Source: Rhodococcus sp. 06-462-5 (lineage in GTDB: Bacteria; Actinomycetota; Actinomycetes; Mycobacteriales; Mycobacteriaceae). Taken from it: a DNA stretch of 64,000 nt. Of this stretch, positions 43,469 to 53,162 are shown one piece after another. The number at the start of each line of letters is the position of its first letter. Positions within the stretch are counted from its first letter, which is position 1. The notes beneath the pieces are model-generated. The model searched no databases. It worked only from the letters and a program-made list of their open reading frames with translations, and had not been told where the DNA came from. Location of the stretch: assembly GCF_002258315.1 (NCBI RefSeq), contig NZ_NOYD01000029.1, positions 51,844-115,843 on the forward strand. Reading direction: 5' to 3'. A program made the position numbers and the translations under genes.

Positions 43469-45502
43469 TCAGCTGCGAGCGAGGTGGCGCCACAGAAATT
43501 CGTAGGTCAACGCCGTCTTGAATGCCAACTGCGCGTTGTCCGACGCCCCGCCGTGCCCACCTTCGATGTTCTCGTAGTAGCTGACGTCGTGGCCGAGTTC
43601 GGCCAATCGGGCCGCCATCTTGCGAGCGTGTCCGGGATGCACGCGATCGTCGCGGGTGGACGTGGCGATCAGGATCGGCGGATACCGACGTTCGGACGCG
43701 GCGACGACGTTCTGGTACGGGGAGTACTGCGAGATGAACTCCCACTCGTCGGGGTCGTCGGGGTTGCCGTACTCGGCCACCCAGGACGCGCCCGCGAGCA
43801 GCAGGTGGTACCGCTTCATGTCCAGTAGTGGGACCTGACATACCAACGCGCCGAACAGTTCCGGGTACTTCGTCACCATGATGCCCATCAACAGACCACC
43901 GTTGCTCCCGCCCTGCGCGGCCAACTGCTCGGTGGTGGTGATGCCTCGGGTGACGAGGTCGCGTGCGACAGCGGCGAAGTCCTCGTGCACCAGATGGCGT
44001 CCGGCGCGCAGTACCTGGGTGTGCCAGGACGGCCCGTACTCACCGCCGCCGCGGATGTTCGCGACGACGTAGGTGCCACCACGTTCGAGCCACGCTCGTC
44101 CGGTTGCGCCGCTGTAGCCGGGCGTCATCGAGATCTCGAAGCCGCCGTAACCGTAGAGCAGTGTGGGTCCGGGGCCGGAATCGGCGCGTCGGACGACGAA
44201 GTACGGGATGTCGGTACCGTCGTCGGACCGTGCGAAGAACTGTTCCACCGTCAGGCCGTCGGCGTCGAAGAATGCCGGAGCCTGCTTGAGGACTTCGAGC
44301 TCGCCGCCCACGGTGCCCACCAGCAGTGTCGCCGGAGTGAGATAGCCGGACGAGGAGAGGAAGAACTCGTCGCCGTTCTCCTCGGCGTCGGTGCCGATGA
44401 TCTCGGTGGAGGTCAGGTCCGACAACCCGTCGATCGTGTCGGCGTCCCACTCCTGCTCGCCGGGGGTCAGGACGTGCAACTGCGTCCGCACGTCCTGCAG
44501 CGTCACCAACAGCAGGTGATTCTCGGTCCAGGCGTACTGGTGCAGTGACGTGTGCGCGTCCGGGGTGAACAGAACGGTGAGAGCGATTGTGCCGGAAACG
44601 AACTCGTCGAAATCCGCAGCGAGCAATGCGCCGGCCGGATAGGTCTCGTCGCCGACCGTCCACGGCGTCATCGTGCGAACCAGCAACCAGTTCTCGTGCA
44701 CCGAGGTCGACGCATCGGTCGGCGTCAGGATCCGGGTCAACGCAGATCCTTCGAGCACGTAGGTCTCGGAGTTGTAGAAGTCGGTGGCACGTTGGACGAA
44801 GTCGCGCTCGAATCCCGGGGTGCGATCGTGCCAGGCGGAGATCGAGATGTCCTGTGCTGCACCTTCGTACACGGTCTCGGCGTCGTCGAGCGAGGTGCCG
44901 CGATGCCACCGCTTGGCGATTCGGGGGTAGCCCGATTCGGTCAGCGAACCGGGCCCGAAATCCGTTCCGACGAAGACGGTGTCGGCGTCGATCCACCCGG
45001 TGTCGGTCTTGGCCTCGGGTAGGGCGAATCCGCCGTCCTCCGGGGCGCGGAAGGTGCGGGAGTCCAGATCGAACTCGCGGACCACCGTCGCGTCGGCCCC
45101 ACCGCGGGAGAGTGTCACCAGAGCGAGTCGTTGATCGGGGCGCAGTACCTGCGCGCCACCCCACACCCAGTTCTCGTCCTCGCCTGCGGCCAGCGCATCG
45201 AGATCGAGCAGCACGTCCCACGCCGGGTTCTCGGTTCGGTATTCGGCCATCGTCGTTCGACGCCACAGGCCGCGGACGTGTTCGGCGTCGCGCCAGAAGT
45301 TGTACAGAAACTGCCCGCGACGACGGGCGTACGGAATGCGGGCGTCGGTGTCGAGAATCTCTCGGATGCTCGCCTCGGTGGCATCGAAGGCCGTGCCGCT
45401 CAGCGCCTCGACAGTCACCTCGTTCTTCTCGCGCACCCACGCGAGCGCAGCGTCGCCGGTGACGTCTTCGAGCCAGAGGTACGGGTCGTCCGAGATTGCC
45501 AT
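43469..45502 (-). CDS. S9 family prolyl oligopeptidase
   Basis: The protein has 677 residues: N-terminal DPYLWLEDVTGDAALAWVREKN, a beta-propeller (~60-400), then an alpha/beta hydrolase domain with TLLYGYGGFEISMTPGYS, Ser nucleophile in AAQGGSNGGLLMGIM, Asp in ATSTRDDRVHPGHARKMA and His in EGGHGGASDNAQ. It hydrolyses peptides after proline and has no signal sequence, so it should be cytoplasmic. It is transcribed alone, converging on the mycolyltransferase gene with a 3-bp gap. Confidence 0.92.
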   Translation of the reverse strand: MAISDDPYLWLEDVTGDAALAWVREKNEVTVEALSGTAFDATEASIREILDTDARIPYARRRGQFLYNFWRDAEHVRGLWRRTTMAEYRTENPAWDVLLDLDALAAGEDENWVWGGAQVLRPDQRLALVTLSRGGADATVVREFDLDSRTFRAPEDGGFALPEAKTDTGWIDADTVFVGTDFGPGSLTESGYPRIAKRWHRGTSLDDAETVYEGAAQDISISAWHDRTPGFERDFVQRATDFYNSETYVLEGSALTRILTPTDASTSVHENWLLVRTMTPWTVGDETYPAGALLAADFDEFVSGTIALTVLFTPDAHTSLHQYAWTENHLLLVTLQDVRTQLHVLTPGEQEWDADTIDGLSDLTSTEIIGTDAEENGDEFFLSSSGYLTPATLLVGTVGGELEVLKQAPAFFDADGLTVEQFFARSDDGTDIPYFVVRRADSGPGPTLLYGYGGFEISMTPGYSGATGRAWLERGGTYVVANIRGGGEYGPSWHTQVLRAGRHLVHEDFAAVARDLVTRGITTTEQLAAQGGSNGGLLMGIMVTKYPELFGALVCQVPLLDMKRYHLLLAGASWVAEYGNPDDPDEWEFISQYSPYQNVVAASERRYPPILIATSTRDDRVHPGHARKMAARLAELGHDVSYYENIEGGHGGASDNAQLAFKTALTYEFLWRHLARS

Positions 45503-45617
45503 TCCACAGTTCTAGCAGCACTCGGGCCGTCGGGGTGGTCGGTGCTGGCATGGCTACCGGCTGGTAACGAAGACCAGGTCGAGACAGCGTCGGACGGCAC
45601 GACTACGCTGGGGACTC

Positions 45618-47033
45618 GTGACCTCACACTATGACGTCGTTGTCCTCGGAGCCGGTCCCGGTGGGTACGTCGCTGCTATCCGCGCGGCACAACTCGGACT
45701 CAGCACTGCCATCATCGAGAAGAAGTACTGGGGCGGTGTGTGCCTGAACGTCGGCTGCATCCCCTCGAAGGCCCTTCTCCGTAACGCCGAGCTGGCGCAC
45801 CTCTTCACCAAAGAGGCCAAGCTGTTCGGCATCTCGGGTGAAGCGTCCTTCGACTTCGGTGCCGCGTTCGATCGGAGCCGCAAGGTTGCCGACGGCCGCG
45901 TCAAGGGCATCCACTTCCTGATGAAGAAGAACAAGATCCCCGAGTACGACGGCAAGGGCACGTTCACCGATGCCAACACCATCGAGGTCGAGCTGACCAA
46001 GGGTGGCACCGAGACGATTACGTTCGACAACGCGATCATCGCGACGGGCAGCACCACCAAGCTGCTTCCCGGCACCGAACTGAGCGAGAACGTCGTCACG
46101 TACGAAGAGCAGATCATGACGAAGGATCTGCCGGGTTCGATCCTCATCGTCGGTGCAGGCGCGATCGGCATGGAGTTCGGCTACGTCCTCAAGAACTACG
46201 GTGTCGACGTCACCATCGTCGAGTTCCTCGATCGCGCGCTCCCCAACGAGGACAAGGACGTCTCGAAGGAAATCGAGAAGCAGTACAAGAAGCTCGGCGT
46301 CAAGGTCATCACCGGCGCAGGCGTGCAGAGCATCGACGACGACGGCTCCAAGGTCACCGTCGCGATCAAGCACAACAAGTCCGGTGAGAGCGAGACCTTC
46401 ACCGTCGACAAGGTGATGCAGTCCGTGGGCTTCGCGCCCCGAGTCGAAGGATTCGGCCTCGAGAAGACCGGCGTCGAGCTCACCGATCGCGGTGCCATCG
46501 GCATCACGAACACGATGCAGACCAACGTGCCGCACATCTACGCCATCGGCGACGTCACCGCCAAGCTGCAGCTCGCCCACGTGGCCGAGGCTCAGGCAGT
46601 CGTGGCTGCCGAAACCATCGGCGGCGCAGAGACATTGCCGATCGACGACTACCGCATGATGCCGCGTGCGACGTTCTGCCAGCCGCAGGTTGCCAGCTTC
46701 GGTCTCACCGAGGACCAGGCTCGCGAAGAGGCTCAGGCCCGCGGTTCGGACATCAAGGTCGCGAACTTCCCGTTCGCCGCCAACGGCAAGGCACACGGAC
46801 TGGGTGACGCCACCGGCTTCGTCAAGCTCATCGCCGATACCGAGCACGGCGAACTGCTCGGTGGACACCTCATCGGACCGGACGTGTCCGAGTTGCTGCC
46901 CGAGCTGACGCTGGCCCAGAAGTGGGACCTCACGGTCAACGAACTGGCGCGCAACGTGCACACGCACCCGACGCTGTCGGAGGCACTGCAGGAGGCCATC
47001 CACGGTCTCGCGGGCCACATGATCAACTTCTGA
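45618..47033 (+). CDS. lpd: Dihydrolipoyl dehydrogenase
   Basis: The protein has 471 residues from GTG 45618. It re-oxidises dihydrolipoamide of 2-oxoacid dehydrogenase complexes (and in mycobacteria also peroxynitrite reductase). The FAD motif [21 protein letters not shown], redox-active cysteines in [13 protein letters not shown] (C42, C47), NAD motif [20 protein letters not shown] and the C-terminal [13 protein letters not shown] with the active-site His are all intact. It is a single-gene unit ending in a strong terminator. Codon use is biased, in keeping with high expression. Confidence 0.95.
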   Translation: MTSHYDVVVLGAGPGGYVAAIRAAQLGLSTAIIEKKYWGGVCLNVGCIPSKALLRNAELAHLFTKEAKLFGISGEASFDFGAAFDRSRKVADGRVKGIHFLMKKNKIPEYDGKGTFTDANTIEVELTKGGTETITFDNAIIATGSTTKLLPGTELSENVVTYEEQIMTKDLPGSILIVGAGAIGMEFGYVLKNYGVDVTIVEFLDRALPNEDKDVSKEIEKQYKKLGVKVITGAGVQSIDDDGSKVTVAIKHNKSGESETFTVDKVMQSVGFAPRVEGFGLEKTGVELTDRGAIGITNTMQTNVPHIYAIGDVTAKLQLAHVAEAQAVVAAETIGGAETLPIDDYRMMPRATFCQPQVASFGLTEDQAREEAQARGSDIKVANFPFAANGKAHGLGDATGFVKLIADTEHGELLGGHLIGPDVSELLPELTLAQKWDLTVNELARNVHTHPTLSEALQEAIHGLAGHMINF

Positions 47034-47045
47034 TCCTCTTCACGG

Positions 47046-47091
47046 ACGAGAAAGGGCGGCGACCACTTCGGTGGTCGCCGCCCTTTCTCGT
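47046..47091. terminator. Strong terminator after lpd, bidirectional
   Basis: A 21-bp perfect stem (47046-47066 with 47071-47091) carries a TTCG tetraloop and lies between lpd and the convergent M48 peptidase gene. T residues follow on the plus strand. Confidence 0.92.
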
Positions 47092-47111
47092 TCGTGGGTC
47101 CTGCTCCGGCG

Positions 47112-48161
47112 CTACGACTTTCGCCAGTGATCGAAGCGCCCCTTGATGTCCGACGCCACGTCGCCGATTCCGTTACCGACGGCGTCGACGGCACCGGTAA
47201 AGCCGCTGCCGATGTCGCGAACGGTCTTGATCAGCGGATCCTCCGACGTGTCGAAGTTGTTCTTGTACGTGCGCGCTGCGTTGCGGAACTCCTCCGAGAC
47301 CTTGGCCTCGTGGTCGGTGGACCTGCGCGGGTAGTCGCCGCGAAGTACCGCCGCGTACTCGCCGTTGTCGACCCATTTCTTCAACTCTGCGGCGCGTAGC
47401 ACCGAGAAGGGGTGCGAGAGGAGTTCGAGGTTGAGCAGTTTGAGCACGCCGTCGCGCAGATCCCCACTGGCCTCGTACTCGGCGGCCTGAGCGAGGAAGG
47501 CGTCGACGTCGATTTCGCTGATGCGTGCGCCGCCCGCCAGCTTCAGTTGCACGCGGATCGCGGTGTGCACATCCTGCCCGCACAGCAAACCTGCTCTGTC
47601 GCCGGACAATTCGGATTTGCGCTGCCATTCCATCAATCCTGCGATCACCGCGCGTAGGGCCCAGCCGCCCACCGGAACCCAGCCGACGGTGCCGGCGAGG
47701 CGCATCAGATGCATGAGCACGGTGCGATACACCGCGTGACCGGACAGCGCATGGCCCAGCTCGTGACCGACGACGAAACGCTGTTCCTCGTAGGTCATGA
47801 TGTCGAGCATGCCGGTGGTCAGGACGATGAACGGGCGGTCCATTCCGATGGTGAACGCGTTGACCATCGGCGACTGAACCACGAACATCTCGGGTGTCTC
47901 CTCGGCACCGAGAATGCTCACGCAGTCACTGCGCAGGTCGTTCAGGTCCTTGAACTGCCGCTCGTCGACGCGTACTGCCGTGGCGAGGTACATCAGGCGA
48001 TGTTGTCGTTCGCGCAACAACCCGGACAGAGTGCGCAGAACGGTGTCGAAACCTTTGAGGGTGCGCAGTGTGACCAGAGCAGCGCGATCGGACGGGTGTT
48101 CCCAGGTGCGAGAGGAGATGTCGGGAAATTCGATGCGGGTGCGATCCGGGGCGGATGTCAA
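47112..48161 (-). CDS. M48 family metallopeptidase
   Basis: The protein has 349 residues from TTG 48161, chosen because GGGAG precedes it by seven bases; an upstream ATG at 48212 adds 17 residues without a ribosome site. The zinc motif is VVGHELGHALSGHA (H133, E134, H137) and the third ligand Glu is in WQRKSELSGDRAG. Unlike HtpX it has little hydrophobic sequence, only a short stretch near GWVPVGGWALRAVIAG. The C-terminal ~70 residues are charged and probably helical. It degrades proteins, possibly membrane-associated; targets unknown. Confidence 0.88.
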   Translation of the reverse strand: MTSAPDRTRIEFPDISSRTWEHPSDRAALVTLRTLKGFDTVLRTLSGLLRERQHRLMYLATAVRVDERQFKDLNDLRSDCVSILGAEETPEMFVVQSPMVNAFTIGMDRPFIVLTTGMLDIMTYEEQRFVVGHELGHALSGHAVYRTVLMHLMRLAGTVGWVPVGGWALRAVIAGLMEWQRKSELSGDRAGLLCGQDVHTAIRVQLKLAGGARISEIDVDAFLAQAAEYEASGDLRDGVLKLLNLELLSHPFSVLRAAELKKWVDNGEYAAVLRGDYPRRSTDHEAKVSEEFRNAARTYKNNFDTSEDPLIKTVRDIGSGFTGAVDAVGNGIGDVASDIKGRFDHWRKS

Positions 48162-48324
48162 TCTGTTCTCCCAGCGTCGATGAGAATCCAAAGTATCAGT
48201 AAAGCGGGGCACGCGGTCCGAACTCGAACCTCATCGGGCCCGCGCCTCACTGTGATGTCCGAACGCTCGATCGCCGTTCCGAGCCCCGATCGACCCACCG
48301 AAAGTCTGTGATCAGTCATAGCCC

Positions 48325-48350
48325 ACCAAGTGAGGAAAACGTCACTTGGT
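48325..48350. promoter_or_regulatory. Inverted repeat upstream of the mce operon, candidate operator
   Basis: ACCAAGTGA (48325-48333) and TCACTTGGT (48342-48350) are perfect complements with an 8-base spacer, 72 bp upstream of the first yrbE start. The second arm touches a possible -35, with TAGTTT 17 bases further on. Symmetry and position suit a repressor site. No regulator gene is adjacent at this end. Confidence 0.55.
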
Positions 48351-48421
48351 CGTTTGTCGACTGGTAGTTTTCGTTTTCTGCGCGAGGGGAGTCGCGCCGA
48401 ACACAAGCTGGGGGTGGGAAA

Positions 48422-49237
48422 TTGTCGTCGCCGATATCGACGTTCGCACGCGTCAGCGACGGGGTTTCCGGTGGATTCAGGACGTTCGGTCAGACGATGG
48501 AGCTGGGCGTACTGGCCTTCGTTCACCTCGTGCGCGATATCGCCACGCTGCGTCATCCGTGGCGTGACACCGTCGATCAGGCGTGGTTCGTCGTCACCGT
48601 CACGGTGGTCCCCGCAATCCTGGTATCCATTCCGTTCGGCGTCATCGTGTCCGTCCAGGTCGGCAGTCTCACCGATCAGATCGGCGCGACGTCCATCGCA
48701 GGAGCAGCGGGTGGACTCGGGGTGATCCGCCAAGGTGCCCCGATCGTTGCGGCACTGTTGTTGGGCGGTGCCGCAGGCGCGGCGGTCGCTGCCGATCTGG
48801 GGGCACGCACCATCCGTGACGAGATCGACGCGTTGTCGACGATGGGAATCGACCCGGTTCGCAGGCTTGTCGCGCCGCGGCTGGCGGCCATCCTTCTGGT
48901 GGCCCCGTTCCTGTGCATCCTCATCATCTTCATGGGCTTGGCCGCAGGCTATGCGATCAACGTCGGCTTTCAGAGTGGGACGCCCGGAAGCTACATCAGC
49001 TCGTTCGCGTCCTTCGCCTCGGTGGCGGACCTCGTGGTAGCCCTGGTGAAGACCGAGATATTCGGCGTCATCGTCATCGTCGTCGCCTGCCAGCGCGGGT
49101 TGTCCGCCGCCCACGGACCCCGCGGGGTCGCGAACGCGGTCAACGCCTCCGTGGTGCTCGGTGTGGTGTCCGCGTTCACCGTCAACGTCGTGATCACGCA
49201 GGTGGTCGCGATGTTCATGCCACAGAAGCTGGGCTGA
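48422..49237 (+). CDS. yrbEA: YrbE-type ABC transporter permease A (MCE system)
   Basis: The protein has 271 residues from TTG 48422, behind a purine-rich GGGTGGGAAA. It is an MlaE-family permease of a Mce lipid importer with five to six membrane segments. The MlaE features GAAGAAVAADLGARTIRDEIDAL and MGIDPVRRLVAPRLAA are clear. It is the first of nine genes (yrbEA, yrbEB, mceA-F, Mce-associated) that move together and are mostly overlapping. The ATPase MceG is usually encoded elsewhere, as here. Confidence 0.9.
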   Translation: MSSPISTFARVSDGVSGGFRTFGQTMELGVLAFVHLVRDIATLRHPWRDTVDQAWFVVTVTVVPAILVSIPFGVIVSVQVGSLTDQIGATSIAGAAGGLGVIRQGAPIVAALLLGGAAGAAVAADLGARTIRDEIDALSTMGIDPVRRLVAPRLAAILLVAPFLCILIIFMGLAAGYAINVGFQSGTPGSYISSFASFASVADLVVALVKTEIFGVIVIVVACQRGLSAAHGPRGVANAVNASVVLGVVSAFTVNVVITQVVAMFMPQKLG

Positions 49238-49238
49238 G

Positions 49239-50111
49239 ATGGCAACTCCTTCTCGCTACACCGTGCACGGCACCGCTCACCTCACCCGCAGTGTCAGGTA
49301 CCTCGGGCGTAGGCCGTTCGATGTACTCGAGATGTTGGGTCATCAACTGACGTTCTGCGTCAAGGTACTCGCCGCCATACCGCATACCGTCCGCTCCTAT
49401 CGGCGGCAGATGCTGCTCATCCTCAGTGATATCACCTGGGGCAGTGGAAGACTGATCGTCGGTGGCGGAACGGTGTCGGTTCTCGTCGTCCTGGGTGTCG
49501 CGGTGGGTGCATCCGTGGGAATCGAAGGGTTCAATTCGCTCGGCATGGTGGGTATGGAGCCGCTGACGGGCTTCATCTCCGCGTACGCCAGCACCCGCGA
49601 GCTCGCCCCGATGATCGCGGCCATCGGGTTCGCGACGCAGGCAGGATGTCGGATGACGGCCGAGATCGGCGCAATGCGGATCTCCGAGGAAATCGACGCC
49701 CTCGAAGCTCAAGGGATTCAATCGATGCCGTTCGTGGTGACCACGCGGGTGATCGCGGGAATCGTCACGATCGTGCCGCTCTATCTGCTGACACTCATTC
49801 TGAGCTACCTGTCGTGCGCCGTGGTGGTTCGCGTGGTCGGCGGGCAGTCCTCCGGCACCTACGACCATTACTTCAGTGCATTCCTGCAGCCGATCGACGT
49901 TCTCTTCTCGCTGCTGAAAGCCGCTGTGTTCGTCGTGACGATCATCCTGATCCACGGCTATCAGGGGTACTACGCCTCGGGCGGTCCGGAAGGTGTCGGC
50001 CGCGCGTCGGGACGCGCCATCAGAGCCAGCCTCGTCGCGGTGGTGGTCCTGGACATGATCATGACGTTGGTCCTGTGGGGATTCGACTCGGGCATAAGGA
50101 TTTCGGGGTAG
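49239..50111 (+). CDS. yrbEB: YrbE-type ABC transporter permease B (MCE system)
   Basis: The 290-residue second permease subunit starts one base after the first. The MlaE core is seen in TQAGCRMTAEIGAMRISEEIDAL and GIQSMPFVVTTRVIAG, with about six hydrophobic segments; the N-terminal ~60 residues are cytoplasmic and basic. YrbEA and YrbEB form the heterodimeric channel base through which lipid delivered by the Mce proteins crosses the membrane. Confidence 0.92.
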   Translation: MATPSRYTVHGTAHLTRSVRYLGRRPFDVLEMLGHQLTFCVKVLAAIPHTVRSYRRQMLLILSDITWGSGRLIVGGGTVSVLVVLGVAVGASVGIEGFNSLGMVGMEPLTGFISAYASTRELAPMIAAIGFATQAGCRMTAEIGAMRISEEIDALEAQGIQSMPFVVTTRVIAGIVTIVPLYLLTLILSYLSCAVVVRVVGGQSSGTYDHYFSAFLQPIDVLFSLLKAAVFVVTIILIHGYQGYYASGGPEGVGRASGRAIRASLVAVVVLDMIMTLVLWGFDSGIRISG

Positions 50112-50113
50112 AG

Positions 50114-51151
50114 ATGGCAGTGTTCGACGATCTGACGGGTCGATCGGCGGGTCCCGCCGCGCTCCGTGTGCGCGGGCTGGCGGTCGCCGTGGCCATGGCT
50201 GTAGTGGCCGGCGGACTCACCGCGTATGCACGCGGGGCCTTCGAGTCGCCCTTCGAGTTGACGCTCGATGCGGCGTCGGTCGGGGACGGGCTGACCCCCG
50301 GGTCGGAGGTGAAGTTCCGTGGTCTGTCGATCGGCACCGTGGACCACATCGAGACCGTCGGCTTCGGCCATCAAAGACTGGAACTCGAGATCGATCCGAG
50401 TCAGGCCGGCGAGCTTACCGACACCATGCAGGCCCAGTTCTCGTCCTCCAACGTATTCGGTTCCACGGCAATCGAATTGCTTTCCGACGGGACCGGCAAT
50501 CCGCTCGCCTCCAACTCGACCCTGGCAGTGTCGAGTGAGTTGCGAGGCGCAACGGTGACCGGAGTGTTCCGGCGAGTTGCCGAACTGACCGAGGTACTCG
50601 ACACCGAACAAGTGCAGAACCTTCTCGATCTCATCGCGAACACCTCCGTCGAGGTGAGTCGAAACCTGAAGCCGTACTTCGATACTGCGCAGATGATGGC
50701 GAACAACCAGATCGACCCGCTCGCCTGGAAGCTGCACCGAGGGGCAGAACTCGGTGACGGAATTGCCGACTTGGTTCCACCCCTTCTCGATCTGGTGGTG
50801 GGAGTGGTGGACAAGAGTGTGTACGTCGAAGCACCAGCCGACAGAGCCAGGACCATCGCGGCCAACGACGGTCTGAGCGACCAACTGATGGTTCCGGTGG
50901 GCGACTTGTTGAAGAAGAACAATCCGAACCTGACGAAGCTGCTGTCGACCGTCCTCGATCTGCTGGTGCCGATCACGGCATCGATCGGCACGTTCGCGCC
51001 CACCTACAACCGCGTCCCGCAGGTGATCGACGGCGTTTCCGACGCGTTCCCCATCGTCGACGGCAAACCGCAGTTGCAGCTCGACCTGATAGTCCGGACC
51101 ATGCCCAATCTGGCCGGAGCCGTTGCCGCGCACGAGGAGGCGAACGGGTGA
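50114..51151 (+). CDS. mceA: MCE family protein A
   Basis: The protein has 345 residues from ATG 50114. A signal-anchor helix (~18-38) is followed by one MCE/MlaD domain (LTPGSEVKFRGLSIGTVDHIE) and a long helical region. Mce proteins assemble into a periplasmic tube that shuttles hydrophobic molecules between outer and inner membrane. The two residues before the gene are the yrbEB stop; overlap with mceB is four bases. The transported lipid cannot be told from sequence; mce4-type systems import sterols. Confidence 0.9.
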   Translation: MAVFDDLTGRSAGPAALRVRGLAVAVAMAVVAGGLTAYARGAFESPFELTLDAASVGDGLTPGSEVKFRGLSIGTVDHIETVGFGHQRLELEIDPSQAGELTDTMQAQFSSSNVFGSTAIELLSDGTGNPLASNSTLAVSSELRGATVTGVFRRVAELTEVLDTEQVQNLLDLIANTSVEVSRNLKPYFDTAQMMANNQIDPLAWKLHRGAELGDGIADLVPPLLDLVVGVVDKSVYVEAPADRARTIAANDGLSDQLMVPVGDLLKKNNPNLTKLLSTVLDLLVPITASIGTFAPTYNRVPQVIDGVSDAFPIVDGKPQLQLDLIVRTMPNLAGAVAAHEEANG

Positions 51152-52155
51152 AGAAGGTAGCCGGACCTGCGATCAAATTGCTCGTCTTCTTCACGGTGAC
51201 CGCGGTGTGCGCCGTGATCATCGTGGCTGCACTCCGTACCCCGGTCGGCGGACCGCTCACGTCTTACGGCGCGGAGTTCGACGACGTATCCGGCCTGTAC
51301 GTGGGTGACGACGTGCGCATGTCCGGGGTGCAGATCGGCAAGGTCTCCTCGGTCGACCTCGAAGGAGGCATTGCGCGCGTCGGATTCGAAATCGAGGACA
51401 GGCGACCGATCTTCGCGAACACTCAGACAGCTGTCCGTTACCAGAACCTTCTCGGCCAGCGTTACGTCGAACTCATCCAGAAGGACGCGGCCGCTGGTGC
51501 TCCTCTGGCATCGGGTGAGACGATCCCGGTGGATCACACGATTCCGTCGTTCGATATTTCCACACTGTTCAACGGATTCAAGCCGATCTTCGACACGCTC
51601 GACACTGCGCAGCTCAATCAGTTCACCGAGAACATCCTGCGCATGGTGCAGGGTGACGGGTCCGGCCTCGGTCCGGTGCTCCGCGACGTGGACCGCATCA
51701 CCCAGTTCGCGGTTCAGCGGGAGTCGATCATCGGCCTGCTGATCGACAATCTCGGCCAGATCTCGGACTCGATCGGCGGCCAGTCCTCCTCCGTCGCCGA
51801 ACTTCTCGAACAACTACACGGTCTGGTGTCCAAGCTCAGTACACAGATGGACGGGGTGCTCGCCTCGTTGGATCAGGCCAACTACGGGCTCGCTCCGTTG
51901 GTCGGTTTGATGGAGGGCTTGGAAAGCGCGTACGACAACAGTTACGCACCGGTCGACGGAGCCCTGCGGCGACTGCTTCCGCAGACGGAACAGGTGACCG
52001 AGATGCTCGCCCTTGCCCCCGCATTGTTGACCGGCCTCAACGCGAGCATTCCCGCGCCGGGTGCCCAGACCTACTCGTGCAGTCAGGGCCAACAAGACAT
52101 TCCTGGGATCGGGCAGATAGTGCTCGGCGGACAGAATCTGGTGGTGTGTCGATGA
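51148..52155 (+). CDS. mceB: MCE family protein B
   Basis: The protein has 335 residues from GTG 51148 overlapping the mceA stop. An N-terminal signal-anchor (LLVFFTVTAVCAVIIVAAL), then the MlaD domain (VSGLYVGDDVRMSGVQIGKV) and a helical tail ending with two Cys (CSQGQQD, LVVCR). MceB proteins usually have these late cysteines. Part of the Mce tube together with A and C-F. Confidence 0.9.
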   Translation: MKKVAGPAIKLLVFFTVTAVCAVIIVAALRTPVGGPLTSYGAEFDDVSGLYVGDDVRMSGVQIGKVSSVDLEGGIARVGFEIEDRRPIFANTQTAVRYQNLLGQRYVELIQKDAAAGAPLASGETIPVDHTIPSFDISTLFNGFKPIFDTLDTAQLNQFTENILRMVQGDGSGLGPVLRDVDRITQFAVQRESIIGLLIDNLGQISDSIGGQSSSVAELLEQLHGLVSKLSTQMDGVLASLDQANYGLAPLVGLMEGLESAYDNSYAPVDGALRRLLPQTEQVTEMLALAPALLTGLNASIPAPGAQTYSCSQGQQDIPGIGQIVLGGQNLVVCR

Positions 52156-53162
52156 AACGCGTGCTGCGCAAGGGTGTTCGTGACGAGCAGTCGGAGAACA
52201 AGACACATTTCTTCTGGGGTGCAGTCGGTGTCGCCTTCTCTCTGGTCCTCCTCCTCGTCGCGGCCGTTCTGTACACGATCCCGTTCGGCGATCGCACCTA
52301 CACCGCGGAGTTCGGCTCGGCCGCAGGAGTGAAGCCGGGTGACGAAATCAGGATCGCCGGAATTGCCGTCGGCTCCGTGCGCTCGGTCGAGCTCGCGGGT
52401 GATCACGTCGACGTCGAATTCAGTGTTCGATCGGACGTTTTCGTGGGCGACGCATCGACGCTGACGGTGAAGTTGCTGACGCCGATCGGTGGTCACTACG
52501 TGATGCTCGCCTCGCACGGCGACGGCGAGCTCGACTCGGCACCGATTCCGGCGGAGCGGGTCGCGCTTCCCTACGAGCTGTCCGACGCGATCCAGCAGGC
52601 AACTCCGTTGGTCCGCGATATCGACGGCCCGACATTGCGAGAGACCGTGGCGGAACTGGACCGGGCAGTGAGCACGCAGCCGCAGTCGACCCGTGCCATC
52701 GTGGACAATCTGTCCTCGCTCACCGACGTGATCGCCACCCGCTCCGAACAGCTCGAACGTGGGCTCGTGGTCTCGGACGAGTACGTCGGCGCGTTGGCAG
52801 CCGATCGGGTGATGCTCGTCGAACTGGTTCGCGAACTCGGCACCCTGACAAAGGGGTTCGGCGACAAGCGCGAGGAAGTGGTCAATGCTTTCGACCTGCT
52901 GGGACGAATGTTCGAGCTTTTCCATCGGCCCGTGGTCGCATTCGAGAAGGGGCTGGAGCCGTCGATCGTCCAGCTCGAGGAGATCACTCAGAAGCTCTTC
53001 GCGCAGCTGGGTGATTTCGACGGGGCGATCACGACGATGCAGCAGAGTACGGACGGTCTCGCCGCCCTGATCGGCGGTGGTCAAGGGCCCGTGATCGATC
53101 AGTCGCAGGACACGGTCGTCGGTGCCGGCGTCTGCATTCCGTTGCCAGGGAGGGCGTGCTGA
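52152..53162 (+). CDS. mceC: MCE family protein C
   Basis: The protein has 336 residues from ATG 52152 (ATGA overlap). The cytoplasmic start KNKTHFFWGAVGV is followed by an anchor helix (FSLVLLLVAAVLYTI) and an MlaD domain with AGVKPGDEIRIAGIAVGSV. The helical C-terminal region ends with a Cys pair (GAGVCIPLPGRAC) next to the stop. It shares its final A with the start codon of mceD. Confidence 0.9.
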   Translation: MKRVLRKGVRDEQSENKTHFFWGAVGVAFSLVLLLVAAVLYTIPFGDRTYTAEFGSAAGVKPGDEIRIAGIAVGSVRSVELAGDHVDVEFSVRSDVFVGDASTLTVKLLTPIGGHYVMLASHGDGELDSAPIPAERVALPYELSDAIQQATPLVRDIDGPTLRETVAELDRAVSTQPQSTRAIVDNLSSLTDVIATRSEQLERGLVVSDEYVGALAADRVMLVELVRELGTLTKGFGDKREEVVNAFDLLGRMFELFHRPVVAFEKGLEPSIVQLEEITQKLFAQLGDFDGAITTMQQSTDGLAALIGGGQGPVIDQSQDTVVGAGVCIPLPGRAC

